Assembly: GCF_003399635.1 (NCBI RefSeq)
Contig: NZ_NBXB01000018.1
Coordinates: 1-64,000, forward strand
Origin: Subtercola boreus
GTDB taxonomy: Bacteria > Actinomycetota > Actinomycetes > Actinomycetales > Microbacteriaceae
Direction: 5' to 3'
Length of the DNA: 64,000 nucleotides
This document shows, in pieces, positions 25,408-34,380 of this stretch (position 1 is its first letter; each line of letters starts with the position of its first letter). The notes below the pieces were generated by a model. The model saw only the letters and a program-made list of their open reading frames with translations, was not told where the DNA came from and made no database searches. A program made the translations under genes and the position numbers.

Positions 25408-26484
25408 GTGGCTGCTGTGAGAGGGTCACGGTCGGGTTCGGCTCGTGGCGGTTCGGGTGGCGGAGGGGCCACCAAGGGGTCATCGAAGGCACCCGCCCCG
25501 GTCATCCCGCAACTCTCCTGGGAGCAGATCCGGCCGGCCTCGGTCGTGCTCGTCTCGGGCACAGAGACATTCCTCGCGGAGCGCGCGATCCGGCAGTTGC
25601 GCGATCTGCTGAAGGCCGAAGACCCGAGCCTCGAGATCGTCGACATCGACGCCTCCGGCTACGCGCCCGGCGAGCTCCTCACCATGGCGAGTCCGTCGCT
25701 GTTCGGGGAACCCCGGATGATCAGGGTGTCCGCCGTCGAGAAGTGCACCGACGCGTTCATCGCGGAGACGGTCGAGTACCTTGGGTATCCGGCCGACGAC
25801 ACGACCGTGGTGCTCCGGCACGGCGGCGGTGTGCGGGGCAAACGCCTGCTCGACGCCGTTCGCGCGAGTACGGGCGACGTCGTCGAGGTGGTCTGCGCAA
25901 TACTGAAGAAGGACTCGGAGCGCTACGACTTCGCGGTGGCCGAGTTCAAGGCCGCTGGCCGACGGGTCACGCCGAGCGCCGTGCGCGCGTTGGTCTCCGC
26001 CTTCACCGACGACCTCGCCGAACTGTCGAGCGCCTGCGGCCAGCTCATCGCCGACACCAGCGACGAGATCACGGAGGTCACCGTCGACAAGTACTATTCC
26101 GGGCGGGTGGAGACGAACGCCTTCGCGGTGGCAGACAGCGCGATCGCTGGTCACTACGGCGAGGCGCTGACGCTCCTGAGGCACGCCCTCGCCACGGGTG
26201 CCGACCCGGTTCCGATGGTGGCCGCCTTCGCGATGAAGCTCCGCACGATGGCCAAGGTGCTCGGCTCCCGGGGCGGCGGTGGGCAGCTCGCGGGCCAGCT
26301 CGGCCTTGCCCCGTGGCAGATCGACCGGGCACGGCGCGACCTCCAGGGCTGGACGGGCGAGGGCCTCGGCCGCAGCATCCAGATCCTGGCCGAGACCGAC
26401 GAGAACATCAAGGGCGGCAGCCGCGACCCCGTCTACTCCCTCGAGCGGATGATCGCCACCATCGCCTCCCGCGGCGAGCGCTGA
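25408..26484 (+). CDS. holA: DNA polymerase III subunit delta
   Basis: 358 residues. HolA is the clamp-loader arm that opens the beta sliding clamp. The conserved start of the domain is SVVLVSGTETFLAERAIRQLRDLL, with SLFGEPRMIRVSAVEK, the GRRVTPSAVRALV block and the C-terminal ATGADPVPMVAAFAMKLRTMAKV collar region. It is the normal neighbour of comEC in many bacteria. GTG at 25408 is preferred because GAAAGAAGTGAGG lies at a suitable distance; the frame opens at 25381 with TTG inside comEC. A Gly/Ser-rich N-terminal extension of about 30 residues precedes the domain. Confidence 0.92.
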   Translation: MAAVRGSRSGSARGGSGGGGATKGSSKAPAPVIPQLSWEQIRPASVVLVSGTETFLAERAIRQLRDLLKAEDPSLEIVDIDASGYAPGELLTMASPSLFGEPRMIRVSAVEKCTDAFIAETVEYLGYPADDTTVVLRHGGGVRGKRLLDAVRASTGDVVEVVCAILKKDSERYDFAVAEFKAAGRRVTPSAVRALVSAFTDDLAELSSACGQLIADTSDEITEVTVDKYYSGRVETNAFAVADSAIAGHYGEALTLLRHALATGADPVPMVAAFAMKLRTMAKVLGSRGGGGQLAGQLGLAPWQIDRARRDLQGWTGEGLGRSIQILAETDENIKGGSRDPVYSLERMIATIASRGER

Positions 26485-26538
26485 ACCCCCTCCACCCGCT
26501 GACCCCCTCCGTTCACCCGCCGCGCGCCGCCCGCCCCG

Positions 26539-26599
26539 CCCGCCGCGCGCCGGCCCTGCGCCACGCCACGCCCGCCGCGCGCCGGCCATGCGCCACGCC
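26539..26599. repeat. 29-bp direct repeat, period 32
   Basis: Two copies (26539-26567 and 26571-26599) differing by one base, separated by three bases, in a C/G-rich non-coding tract. Confidence 0.75.
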
Positions 26600-26675
26600 C
26601 CGCCCCGCCCGCCACGCTCCGCCCGCGCGCACCCACCTCCCGCGCGCCCCACTCGCCGGCCGTCAGCTCCGTGCA

Positions 26676-26738
26676 CAATTCAGGCATATGGCGTCGCCGT
26701 GGATGGGTGGTCGACGGCGGCGCCCCATGCCTGAATTG
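26676..26738. repeat. 25-bp imperfect inverted repeat, 13-nt loop
   Basis: The left arm 26676-26700 begins CAATTCAGGCAT and pairs with 26714-26738 with three mismatches. The sequence is unlike the 17-nt-loop family elsewhere in the window. Confidence 0.75.
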
Positions 26739-26827
26739 CCGCGCACCGGGCCGATGACGAGCCTCCGCCGCGCGGCAGATCCGAACCCACACGCAAGCAC
26801 CAGACAGCTACCCCTCCCCGAAGCGCA

Positions 26828-26855
26828 GAAAGGCCCCGCCGAGGCGGGGCCTTTC
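26828..26855 (-). terminator. rpsT terminator
   Basis: GAAAGGCCCCGCC (26828-26840) pairs perfectly with 26843-26855, giving a tight GC-rich hairpin that ends in TTTC on either strand. Confidence 0.8.
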
Positions 26856-26898
26856 GAAGCTGGTACAGCGGCGCGCGAGAAGCGCGCGCGGAGCGAGA

Positions 26899-27162
26899 CT
26901 AGCTCAGCGCAGCGACCGACTTGCTGATCGACGACTTGCGGTTCGCAGCCTGGTTCTTGTGGATGACACCCTTGCTGGCAGCCTTGTCGAGCTTCTTGCT
27001 CGCCAGGGTCAGCGCAGCGGCGGCCTTCTCCTTGTCGCCGGCGGCAACGCTCGACTTGACGGCGCGGATGGCCGTCTTCAGCTCGCTCTTCACGGCTTTG
27101 TTGCGCTCGTGGGCCTTGGCGTTGGTGCCGATGCGCTTGATCTGGGACTTGATGTTTGCCAC
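26899..27162 (-). CDS. rpsT: 30S ribosomal protein S20
   Basis: 87 residues, the usual S20 length. The sequence [25 protein letters not shown] at the N-terminus and [19 protein letters not shown] near the C-terminus are diagnostic. S20 binds 16S rRNA early in 30S assembly. The start is GTG at 27162 with AGAGGG upstream. It is monocistronic, divergent from the class I aminotransferase gene, and has a strong terminator. S20 commonly sits beside holA in actinobacteria, here on the opposite strand. Confidence 0.97.
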   Translation of the reverse strand: MANIKSQIKRIGTNAKAHERNKAVKSELKTAIRAVKSSVAAGDKEKAAAALTLASKKLDKAASKGVIHKNQAANRKSSISKSVAALS

Positions 27163-27336
27163 TGAACTACCCTCTGTATCTGTTGGTCTGTAAATGTTCG
27201 ACGTGATGAATCGCAGCCCGCGCAGACGAATAACCGAATCACAGCATTGGAACGGCGGTGAATTGGAGCGTCTCGGGCGCGGCTACGGAAGCCAAGGGTC
27301 AACGTTACCAGTAGCCAGCGTGAACGACAAACATAC

Positions 27337-27342
27337 TAGCGT
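27337..27342 (+). promoter_or_regulatory. -10 box of a probable leaderless promoter
   Basis: TAGCGT, seven bases before the ATG at 27350. Confidence 0.5.
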
Positions 27343-27349
27343 TGTGGGC

Positions 27350-28498
27350 ATGCCCAGTCTTGCTGCCCACATGGACTCCGTCCCGCCTTCCGGCATCCGG
27401 CGCATCTTCGAGCTTGCGCAGTCGCTCGACGATGTCGTGTTCCTGGCGGTCGGCGAACCGGATGTGGCGGTCGCGCCGCACATCCTCGAAGCGGCGGAGC
27501 GTGCCTGGCAGGCCGATGACACCGACTACACCCCGAACGGCGGCATCCCCGAGCTCCGCGAGGCCATCGTCGCCAAACTCGGTGCGCAGAACGGCATCAG
27601 CGTCGACACCGAGCAGGTCTGGGTGACGAACGGCGGCATGCACGCCCTCTACCTCGCAATGACGCTGGCGCTCGGTCCGGGTGAGGAGGTGCTCATCCCC
27701 GATCCCGGCTACTCGACGTTCGCCATGAATGCACGGATGATCTCCGCCGTGCCGGTGCCCTACACCCTGAAGCGTTCCAACGACTTCCTCCCCGACCTCG
27801 ACGAACTCGAACGCCTGGTCAGCGACCGCACGCGGATGATCATCATCAACTCCCCGTCGAACCCTCTCGGTGCGATCTTTCCGAAGCCGGTCATCCAGAG
27901 TCTGCTGGCATTTGCGAAGAAGCACGACCTCTGGATCCTCAGCGACGAGGTCTACGAGTGCTTCACATACGGAGCCCTGCACACGAGCGTCGCCTCGCTT
28001 GACACCGACGACCGGGTCTTCTCCGTCTTCTCGCTCTCGAAAACGTATGCCCTGACCGGAGCACGGATCGGGTACCTCGTGACCCCGCCCGGCATGGCCG
28101 CCCTGATGCGTTCGGCGCAGGAGGCCATGATCAGCTGCATCAACACCCCCACCCAGCGTGCGGCGGTCGCCGCCATCACCGGCCCGCAGGAGCACGTCGT
28201 CGCTGCGGCGGCCCACTACCGCGAGAACCTCGGAGTGGCGACGCGCCTGCTCGATGAACTCGGCATCCGCTATCTCGAGCCGTCCGGTGCCTTCTATCTG
28301 TGGGTGGATGTCTCGTACGCGACGAATGGCGACGTCGCCGAATGGGCGGAACGGTTCCTGCTCGAGCAGCGCGTGGCCGTCGCCCCGGGCAGTGCGTTCG
28401 GCCGCCACGGCGAGGGCTGGATCCGCCTGTGCGTGGCCGCCTCCCCGCACGACATCGAGACGGGCATCCGTCGCCTGCCGCTCCCACCTCGCGCCTGA
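27350..28498 (+). CDS. Class I/II pyridoxal-phosphate aminotransferase
   Basis: 382 residues with fold type I. VWVTNGGMHALYLAM binds the cofactor phosphate, SPSNPLG (168-174) and DEVYECFTYG contribute the conserved Asn and Asp/Tyr, and SLSKTYALTGARIGYL carries the Schiff-base Lys231. The end has an Arg in GWIRLCVA that would bind the substrate carboxylate. It is closest in style to aspartate/aromatic aminotransferases; substrate not resolved. The ATG at 27350 begins the conserved region; a frame opening at 27194 would add 52 unlikely residues reaching toward the rpsT promoter. Confidence 0.85.
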   Translation: MPSLAAHMDSVPPSGIRRIFELAQSLDDVVFLAVGEPDVAVAPHILEAAERAWQADDTDYTPNGGIPELREAIVAKLGAQNGISVDTEQVWVTNGGMHALYLAMTLALGPGEEVLIPDPGYSTFAMNARMISAVPVPYTLKRSNDFLPDLDELERLVSDRTRMIIINSPSNPLGAIFPKPVIQSLLAFAKKHDLWILSDEVYECFTYGALHTSVASLDTDDRVFSVFSLSKTYALTGARIGYLVTPPGMAALMRSAQEAMISCINTPTQRAAVAAITGPQEHVVAAAAHYRENLGVATRLLDELGIRYLEPSGAFYLWVDVSYATNGDVAEWAERFLLEQRVAVAPGSAFGRHGEGWIRLCVAASPHDIETGIRRLPLPPRA

Positions 28499-28526
28499 AG
28501 CCGCTCCGCCCCCCCTCGCCCGCCAC

Positions 28527-28587
28527 ATCGACTCACCGAAAACTGTCGCTATCGAAGCTGTTTACCGACAGTTTTCGGTGGGTCGAT
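28527..28587. repeat. 22-bp inverted repeat with 17-nt loop (family element 2)
   Basis: The left arm 28527-28548 and right arm 28566-28587 pair with one T-G wobble; the loop is 17 nt. Arms end GTCG/CGAC at the loop as in the other two elements, but the arm core (CCGAAAACT) is the reverse complement of the AGTTTCGG-type core of element 1. It lies between convergent genes. Confidence 0.85.
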
Positions 28588-28605
28588 TGGTCAGGCCGAG
28601 ACGGG

Positions 28606-29517
28606 TCAGCCCGCGTAGGAGCCGGTGCGCAGTTCGTCGAGCAGCGATGGGCCCTTCGGCTCCCAACCGAGGTCGCGGCGTGCGGCCGATCCCGTGGCCT
28701 GCTGGTCGAGCAGCAGCGCCTCGGCAAAAGGCTTGCCGAGCATCTCGTACGTCTCCTCGTCGGTCGACGGCGAGACGCGGCCCTCGAGCCCGGCAGCGGT
28801 CGCGGCCGCCTCGCCGAGCTGGCGCACGGTGGGGTTCTCCCCGCCCACACCGAGGTAGACGCTCCCTGCCGCCGCGCGATCGAACGCAAGGATGTAGAGC
28901 GCGGCGAGATCGTCGACGAACACCGTGCTCCAGTGCTGGTCCCCGCTGCCGATCAGCTTGAGCGACGATTCGCCCGCCGCGCCGGTCTCACCGGAGACGA
29001 CGGTCGTGCGTGGCGCCTGCGCGAGCATGTTCGGGATGCCCTGGCCGTAGCCGTAGACGATTCCGGGCATGATCAGGGTCGTCTTCACCCCTTCGGCGTC
29101 CAGTACCCGCTTTTCGATGGCTCCGCGCCAGGCAGTGATCGCCGGCGGATCCTGTGGCGAGGACTCGGTCAACTCGGCACCGTTGCCGAGAACCCAGATG
29201 CCGCCGGTGTGCATGTACGGCTTGTCGCTGCCCTCGAGACCGGCGAAGACGGCGGTGACGAGGGCGTCGTCGATGGCGGCGCTGGTCTCGTCGCCGGGGG
29301 AGGCGACATGGATCACCCCGTCGCTCTGGCGCGCCTGCTCCTCGAGCAACCGTGTGTCGGTGATGTCGCCGACCACAGCGTGCGCTCCGAGCTCGCTCAC
29401 GGCGGCCGCTTTCTCGCCCGAGCGGACGAGCGCCGTCACGTCCCGCCCGTCGGCCAGGAGCTGGCGGAGGATTGCTGAACCTACAAAGCCGGTCGCGCCG
29501 GTCAGAAAGATCGTCAT
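28606..29517 (-). CDS. NAD-dependent epimerase/dehydratase family protein (atypical SDR)
   Basis: 303 residues. The N-terminal Rossmann fold starts TIFLTGATGFVGSAILRQLL with GATGFVG (7-13). SDGVIHVASPGD, VLGNGAELTESSP and IMPGIVYGYGQG follow family positions. The usual Y-x3-K dyad of active SDR enzymes is not clear. The protein belongs to a group of atypical SDRs annotated as NAD(P)H-binding reductases. The ATG at 29517 begins directly at the Rossmann strand; an upstream extension to 29622 would overlap the lepA promoter. Substrate unknown. Confidence 0.8.
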   Translation of the reverse strand: MTIFLTGATGFVGSAILRQLLADGRDVTALVRSGEKAAAVSELGAHAVVGDITDTRLLEEQARQSDGVIHVASPGDETSAAIDDALVTAVFAGLEGSDKPYMHTGGIWVLGNGAELTESSPQDPPAITAWRGAIEKRVLDAEGVKTTLIMPGIVYGYGQGIPNMLAQAPRTTVVSGETGAAGESSLKLIGSGDQHWSTVFVDDLAALYILAFDRAAAGSVYLGVGGENPTVRQLGEAAATAAGLEGRVSPSTDEETYEMLGKPFAEALLLDQQATGSAARRDLGWEPKGPSLLDELRTGSYAG

Positions 29518-29605
29518 GCCGTGATTCAACTCGTCCACAGGCCAGAGATTCCCGCCCGCTCTCCACAGGATCGGAGGCCGGGAGCCGCCGGGCGCTTCTG
29601 TCTCG

Positions 29606-29611
29606 TAAACT
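29606..29611 (+). promoter_or_regulatory. Candidate -10 box for lepA
   Basis: TAAACT about 58 bases upstream of the lepA GTG, which would leave a leader of roughly 50 nt. Confidence 0.35.
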
Positions 29612-29669
29612 TCTGTGAGCACATCGCCAGCATCACCCGCAGCAGAACCGTCACAACCATGAGGAACGC

Positions 29670-31520
29670 GTGAGCCCCAGAGCAGTACAGGAACTCCAGC
29701 CGGCGTCGACCGACCCCGCGTTCATCCGCAACTTCTGCATCATCGCGCACATCGACCACGGCAAGTCGACCCTGGCCGACCGTATGCTGCAGATCACCGG
29801 CGTGGTCAGCGATCGCGACATGCGCGCCCAGTACCTCGACCGCATGGACATCGAGCGCGAGCGCGGCATCACCATCAAGAGCCAGGCCGTGCGCATGCCC
29901 TGGGCCCAGAACGGCCAGACCTACGCGCTCAATATGATCGACACCCCCGGCCACGTCGACTTCACCTACGAGGTCAGCCGTTCGCTGGCGGCCTGCGAGG
30001 GCGCGATCCTGCTGGTGGATGCCGCACAGGGCATCGAGGCGCAGACCCTCGCCAATCTCTACCTCGCCCTCGACAACGACCTGAAGATCATTCCGGTGCT
30101 CAACAAGATCGACCTCCCGGCCGCCGACCCCGACAAGTACGCCGAAGAACTCGCCGGCCTCATCGGTGGCAGGGCTGAAGACGTGCTGCGGGTCAGCGGC
30201 AAGACCGGAATGGGCGTCGAGGAGCTGCTCGACCTCGTCGTGCAGAGCATCCCGGCACCGGTGGGCGACATCGACGCGCCGCCCCGCGCGATGATCTTCG
30301 ACTCGGTCTACGACGCCTACCGCGGCGTGATCACGTACGTGCGCATGATCGACGGCAAGCTCACGCCACGCGAGAAGATCATGATGATGAGCACCAAGTC
30401 CACCCACGAGGTGCTCGAGATCGGTGTGAGCTCTCCCGAGCCCACGCCCAGCAAGGGCCTGGCCGTCGGCGAGGTCGGCTACCTGATCACCGGTGTGAAG
30501 GATGTCCGGCTGTCGAAGGTGGGCGACACAGTCACCACGCACCTCCGCCCGGCGACGGTCGCGCTGAAGGGGTACTCCGAGCCGAAGCCGATGGTGTTCT
30601 CGGGGCTCTACCCGATCGACGGCTCCGACTATCCGATCCTCCGCGAAGCGCTCGACAAGCTGAAGCTCAGCGATGCTGCCCTCGTGTACGAACCGGAGAC
30701 CTCCGTGGCGCTCGGTTTCGGCTTCCGTTGCGGATTCCTCGGGCTGCTGCACCTCGAGATCATCACCGAACGCCTCGAACGCGAGTTCAACCTCGACCTC
30801 ATCGCCACTGCCCCGAGCGTGATCTACGAGGTGACCACCGACGACAGGAAGACGGTGACCGTCACGAACCCGAGCGAGTTCCCCGGCGGCAAGATCAAGA
30901 GTGTCAGCGAGCCCATGGTGAAGGCGTCGATCCTGGCGCCCAAGGACTACGTCGGCACGATCATGGAGCTCTGCCAGGGTCGGCGCGGCAGCCTCGACGG
31001 CATGGAGTATGTCGGTACCGACCGGGTCGAGCTGCACTACCACATGCCCCTCGGCGAGATCGTGTTCGACTTCTTCGACCACCTCAAGAGCCGCACGCAG
31101 GGCTACGCGAGTCTCGACTACGAGCCCATCGGTGAGCAGGAGGCCGACCTCGTGAAGGTCGACATCCTGTTGCAGGGTGAGGCGGTCGACGCCTTCAGCG
31201 CGATCGTGCACAGGGACAAGGCGTACGCCTACGGCGTGCTGATGACGGAACGGCTGAAGAAGCTGATCCCGCGCCAGCAGTTCGACGTGCCCATCCAGGC
31301 AGCCATCGGCGCCCGCATCATCGCGCGCGAGTCGATCAGCGCGATCCGCAAAGACGTTCTCGCCAAGTGCTATGGCGGTGACATCACCCGGAAGCGAAAA
31401 CTGCTGGAGAAGCAGAAAGAGGGCAAGAAGCGCATGAAGATGGTGGGCCGCGTGGAGGTTCCGCAGGAGGCGTTCATCGCTGCCCTCAGCGGTGACACCG
31501 AGACGAAAGACAAGAAGTAG
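29670..31520 (+). CDS. lepA: Elongation factor 4 (ribosomal back-translocase)
   Basis: 616 residues, the full length for EF4. The G1 loop is AHIDHGKST (26-34), followed by [12 protein letters not shown] (switch), DTPGHVDF (G3) and NKIDLP (G4). The C-terminal signature ends [25 protein letters not shown], which distinguishes LepA from EF-G and TypA. The GTPase acts on ribosomes during initiation or stress. The start is GTG at 29670, preceded by ATGAGGAACGC. It leads a same-strand run with DUF1990 and hemW. Confidence 0.96.
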   Translation: MSPRAVQELQPASTDPAFIRNFCIIAHIDHGKSTLADRMLQITGVVSDRDMRAQYLDRMDIERERGITIKSQAVRMPWAQNGQTYALNMIDTPGHVDFTYEVSRSLAACEGAILLVDAAQGIEAQTLANLYLALDNDLKIIPVLNKIDLPAADPDKYAEELAGLIGGRAEDVLRVSGKTGMGVEELLDLVVQSIPAPVGDIDAPPRAMIFDSVYDAYRGVITYVRMIDGKLTPREKIMMMSTKSTHEVLEIGVSSPEPTPSKGLAVGEVGYLITGVKDVRLSKVGDTVTTHLRPATVALKGYSEPKPMVFSGLYPIDGSDYPILREALDKLKLSDAALVYEPETSVALGFGFRCGFLGLLHLEIITERLEREFNLDLIATAPSVIYEVTTDDRKTVTVTNPSEFPGGKIKSVSEPMVKASILAPKDYVGTIMELCQGRRGSLDGMEYVGTDRVELHYHMPLGEIVFDFFDHLKSRTQGYASLDYEPIGEQEADLVKVDILLQGEAVDAFSAIVHRDKAYAYGVLMTERLKKLIPRQQFDVPIQAAIGARIIARESISAIRKDVLAKCYGGDITRKRKLLEKQKEGKKRMKMVGRVEVPQEAFIAALSGDTETKDKK

Positions 31521-31528
31521 AGCCGGCC

Positions 31529-32197
31529 ATGCCGACTGAGGAACGCCGCACTAGAGCCACCCACAGTGGGCAGGCGCTGACCTATGCCGCCATCGGGGCG
31601 AGCCAGGCAGACGACCTGATGTACTACCCGCCGAAGGGGTTCAAGCCCTTCCAGGCGCGGGCGCGGCTCGGCTCGGGAGACGAACGGTTCCAGTCGGCGG
31701 CCGAGGCGATCCTCACGTGGGGCATCCAGCGCGGCAGCGGCATGACGGTCCAGAACATCGAACTGCCGGTCTCGAGCGACACCGACTACGTCGGGCTCGT
31801 CTACGACTCGAGCGGCCTGCCGATCTCCCCACGCCAGCCCGATGAGGGTCACGTCTACACCGAAGACGGCACTCCGCACGTGTCGCCGGGCGTCACCGCC
31901 GAACTCGTCGTGCACGTGTTCGGAGTCAGGTTCACCGCACCGGTGCGTGTGGTGTCGGTGACGACGGATGCCCACCGGGTCGGTTTCGCGTACGGCACGC
32001 TCCCCGGGCATCCGGAGATCGGCGAGGAGAGCTTCATGGTGGAGCAGCACGACGACGGCGCGGTCTGGCTGGTCATCCGCAGCTTCTCGCGCCCCAGCAC
32101 GTGGTACTACTGGCTGGGCACCCCGTTCGTGCGGTGGCAGCAACGAAAGGCCACCCGGCAGTACCTCCGCGCCCTGCTCCCGGCCCGCACGGCATGA
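31529..32197 (+). CDS. DUF1990 family protein
   Basis: 222 residues. The start ALTYAAIGASQADD is followed by PPKGFKPFQARARLGSGDERFQSAAEAILTWGIQRGSGM, then TAPVRVVSVTTDAHRVGFAYGTLPGHPEIGEESFMVEQHDDGAVWLVIRSFSRPS, the DUF1990 pattern. No enzymatic residues are assigned in this family. It lies 8 bases after lepA and 12 bases before hemW on the same strand, so probably one transcript. Soluble, no signal peptide. Function unknown. Confidence 0.8.
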   Translation: MPTEERRTRATHSGQALTYAAIGASQADDLMYYPPKGFKPFQARARLGSGDERFQSAAEAILTWGIQRGSGMTVQNIELPVSSDTDYVGLVYDSSGLPISPRQPDEGHVYTEDGTPHVSPGVTAELVVHVFGVRFTAPVRVVSVTTDAHRVGFAYGTLPGHPEIGEESFMVEQHDDGAVWLVIRSFSRPSTWYYWLGTPFVRWQQRKATRQYLRALLPARTA

Positions 32198-32209
32198 CGG
32201 CCGGCATCC

Positions 32210-33502
32210 GTGGGTAGCGCGCTTCCGCTCGGCGATCCCGCGCCGCTCGACGGACTGCTGCCGCCGTCGGTCGTCGAACTCAGCCACGAGCATCCATTCG
32301 GGGTGTACCTGCACGTACCGTTCTGCCGCGTGCGATGCGGGTACTGCGACTTCAACACCTACACCTCGAGCGAGCTGCGCGGGGTGAAGCAGGTCGACTA
32401 CGCCGGCCAGGCCGTTCTCGAGGTCGGTCTCGCCGCGACGGTGCTGAAGAACTCGGGTGTGACGGATCGGCCCGTCTCGACCGTCTTCTTCGGCGGTGGA
32501 ACGCCGACCCTCCTGCCGAGCGCGCAGCTCATCCAGATGTTGCGCTCGGTCGACGACGCCTGGGGCCTGGCACCGGGCGCCGAGGTCACGACAGAGGCGA
32601 ACCCCGACTCGGTGGACGCCCGCTACCTCACCGAACTCGCCGAAGCCGGGTTCACCCGCGTGAGCTTCGGCATGCAGTCCGCCGTGCCGCATGTGCTCAA
32701 GACCCTCGACCGCACCCACGACCCCGAGCGGGTGCCCGAAGTGGTGCGCTGGGCGCGCGACGCGGGTCTGCAGGTGAGCGTCGACCTCATCTACGGCACG
32801 CCCGGCGAGTCGCTCGGCGACTGGGAACGCTCGCTCGACTCGGCGCTGGCGATGGAGCCCGACCATCTCTCCGCCTATGCCCTGATCGTCGAGCAGGGCA
32901 CGAAGCTCGCCCGCCAGATCAGGTCGGGCGTGTATCCCGTGCCCGACGACGACCTCGAGGCCGACATGTACGAGCTGGCGGATGCCCGGCTCGCCTCAGC
33001 CGGCTACGACTGGTACGAGGTGAGCAACTGGGCGCGCTCCGCCCCCGAAACGTCGGCGGCCGCAGCCACCGCACCGGGCGCAGCCGCGCTCACGGGCCCC
33101 GCCACTCCCACAAGCGAGTTCCGTTCCCGCCACAACCTCGCCTACTGGCAGGGCCACGACTGGTGGGGAATCGGCCCCGGCGCGCACAGCCACATCGGCG
33201 GCACCCGCTGGTGGAATGTGAAGCACCCCGCCGCCTACGCCGAACGCATCCTCGGCGGGCACTCGCCCGCCGCCGGGCGGGAGACGCCCGACGCCGAGTC
33301 GCGCGAGATCGAGCGCGTGCTGCTTCTGGCGCGCATCCGGTCCGGCCTGCCGATCGCGAGCCTCGCCCCGGATGCCCGCCAGCAGATCGCGAGCCTCATC
33401 GCCGACGGCTTCATCGACGGAAGAGCCGCCCTCCGCGGCTCTGTCGAACTGACGCTGCGGGGGCGGCTCCTGGCCGACGCTGTGGTGCGCCGGCTCACCT
33501 AG
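32210..33502 (+). CDS. hemW: Radical SAM heme chaperone HemW
   Basis: 430 residues. The 4Fe-4S radical SAM motif C-x3-C-x2-C is at C39, C43 and C46 in HVPFCRVRCGYCDFN. FFGGGTPTLLPS, EANPDSVD, RVSFGMQSA and SVDLIYGTPGES match HemW rather than the extra cysteine pattern of HemN coproporphyrinogen dehydrogenase. HemW binds heme and delivers it to respiratory proteins such as cytochromes. The GTG at 32210 gives a 30-residue lead before the domain. An Ala/Pro/Thr-rich insertion (about 280-305) is present. Its stop is near the convergent DUF4870 gene. Confidence 0.9.
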   Translation: MGSALPLGDPAPLDGLLPPSVVELSHEHPFGVYLHVPFCRVRCGYCDFNTYTSSELRGVKQVDYAGQAVLEVGLAATVLKNSGVTDRPVSTVFFGGGTPTLLPSAQLIQMLRSVDDAWGLAPGAEVTTEANPDSVDARYLTELAEAGFTRVSFGMQSAVPHVLKTLDRTHDPERVPEVVRWARDAGLQVSVDLIYGTPGESLGDWERSLDSALAMEPDHLSAYALIVEQGTKLARQIRSGVYPVPDDDLEADMYELADARLASAGYDWYEVSNWARSAPETSAAAATAPGAAALTGPATPTSEFRSRHNLAYWQGHDWWGIGPGAHSHIGGTRWWNVKHPAAYAERILGGHSPAAGRETPDAESREIERVLLLARIRSGLPIASLAPDARQQIASLIADGFIDGRAALRGSVELTLRGRLLADAVVRRLT

Positions 33503-33511
33503 CTGCTGTGA

Positions 33512-33916
33512 TTACTTGATGAACTGGATCGCGCACCACTTCGGGTAGGTGTAGCCCTCACCCTTGTTGGCGGCGATCGCGGCGATGATCGCAAACACGA
33601 TGCTGATGATCCAGACCGCGAGCACGATGACGGCGCCGATCAGCACGATCGTCAGGATGTAACCCACGATGTATCCGATCAGGATGGTCAGCTGGAAGTT
33701 CAGAGCCGTCTTGGTGTGCTCACGGATGAATTCGCCGCGATCCTTCAGCACCAGGTAGCCGATCAGAGCTGGCAGGAAGCCGAAGATGATGCCGCCGACG
33801 TGGATGAGTGTCGACCAGAGGCGCTGGTCCTCCGGGCGCATCGGTGCCACAGCTGGGTAGCCGGGAGATGCGGGCGGGGGAGTGGGCGGGCCTTGGGGAG
33901 GGAAGTCGCTCGACAT
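33512..33916 (-). CDS. DUF4870 domain membrane protein (copy 1)
   Basis: 134 residues. A Pro-rich N-terminus (1-28) is followed by three hydrophobic segments. LWSTLIHVGGIIFGFLPALIGYLVLKDRGEFIREHTKTALNFQLT is the DUF4870 signature. The C-terminus ends YTYPKWCAIQFIK. Function unknown. It is a paralogue of the next gene, with the same order of segments and identical length of 134 residues. Confidence 0.85.
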   Translation of the reverse strand: MSSDFPPQGPPTPPPASPGYPAVAPMRPEDQRLWSTLIHVGGIIFGFLPALIGYLVLKDRGEFIREHTKTALNFQLTILIGYIVGYILTIVLIGAVIVLAVWIISIVFAIIAAIAANKGEGYTYPKWCAIQFIK

Positions 33917-33975
33917 GGGTGAAGCCTTTCGTTGGGGAACGTTCGGGAACGTCCGGTCAGGGGGGGAGGGGGGTG

Positions 33976-34380
33976 TTACGTGATCCAGCGGTAGTTGATG
34001 GGGTAGCGGTAGCTGCCGCCGCCGTTCACCCGCATCCCGCCGATGATGGCGAAGACCAGGTTGACGATGACGACGGCCCAGATGACGAGGCCGACGAGGA
34101 GGCCGAGGATCCCGCCCACGAAGGGGATGAAGCCGAGGATGGTCGCCAGAACGTTCAGCACGATGATCGCTGCCGTGACATTGATCGTCCAGTTGAGCGC
34201 TTCTGTGCTCTCCTGCCGAACCTGGCGGCCCCTGTCCTTGAAGACGAGATGGATGACCAGCGCGGGCACGAGGGGGATGATGTTGCCGAAATGGGAGAGA
34301 CTAGCCCAGAGCTTGTCGTCTTCAGCAGACAGCGGGGCTGCGGGCTGCGGGGCAGATGGGGATTCGATCGGATCGGACAC
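33976..34380 (-). CDS. DUF4870 domain membrane protein (copy 2)
   Basis: 134 residues with three membrane segments. LWASLSHFGNIIPLVPALVIHLVFKDRGRQVRQESTEALNWTIN corresponds position by position to copy 1, and the C-terminus ends YRYPINYRWIT. It sits 59 bases upstream of copy 1 on the same strand, likely co-transcribed and derived by tandem duplication, though the sequences have diverged widely. Function unknown. Confidence 0.85.
   Translation of the reverse strand: MSDPIESPSAPQPAAPLSAEDDKLWASLSHFGNIIPLVPALVIHLVFKDRGRQVRQESTEALNWTINVTAAIIVLNVLATILGFIPFVGGILGLLVGLVIWAVVIVNLVFAIIGGMRVNGGGSYRYPINYRWIT

Larger units (their letters stand above)
26485..26898. other. 414-base intergenic region between holA and rpsT
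   Basis: No gene is supported here. It holds an extremely C-rich stretch (26500-26660) with a 29-bp unit duplicated at 26539-26567 and 26571-26599. A long inverted repeat follows at 26676-26738, then the rpsT terminator at 26828-26855. Reading frames through the C-rich part are composition artefacts. Confidence 0.7.

Noticed and set aside
26485-26680. Possible protein-coding frames in the C-rich tract
   Set aside because: They are Pro/Arg/Ala-only translations of low-complexity DNA, without a start signal or homology.
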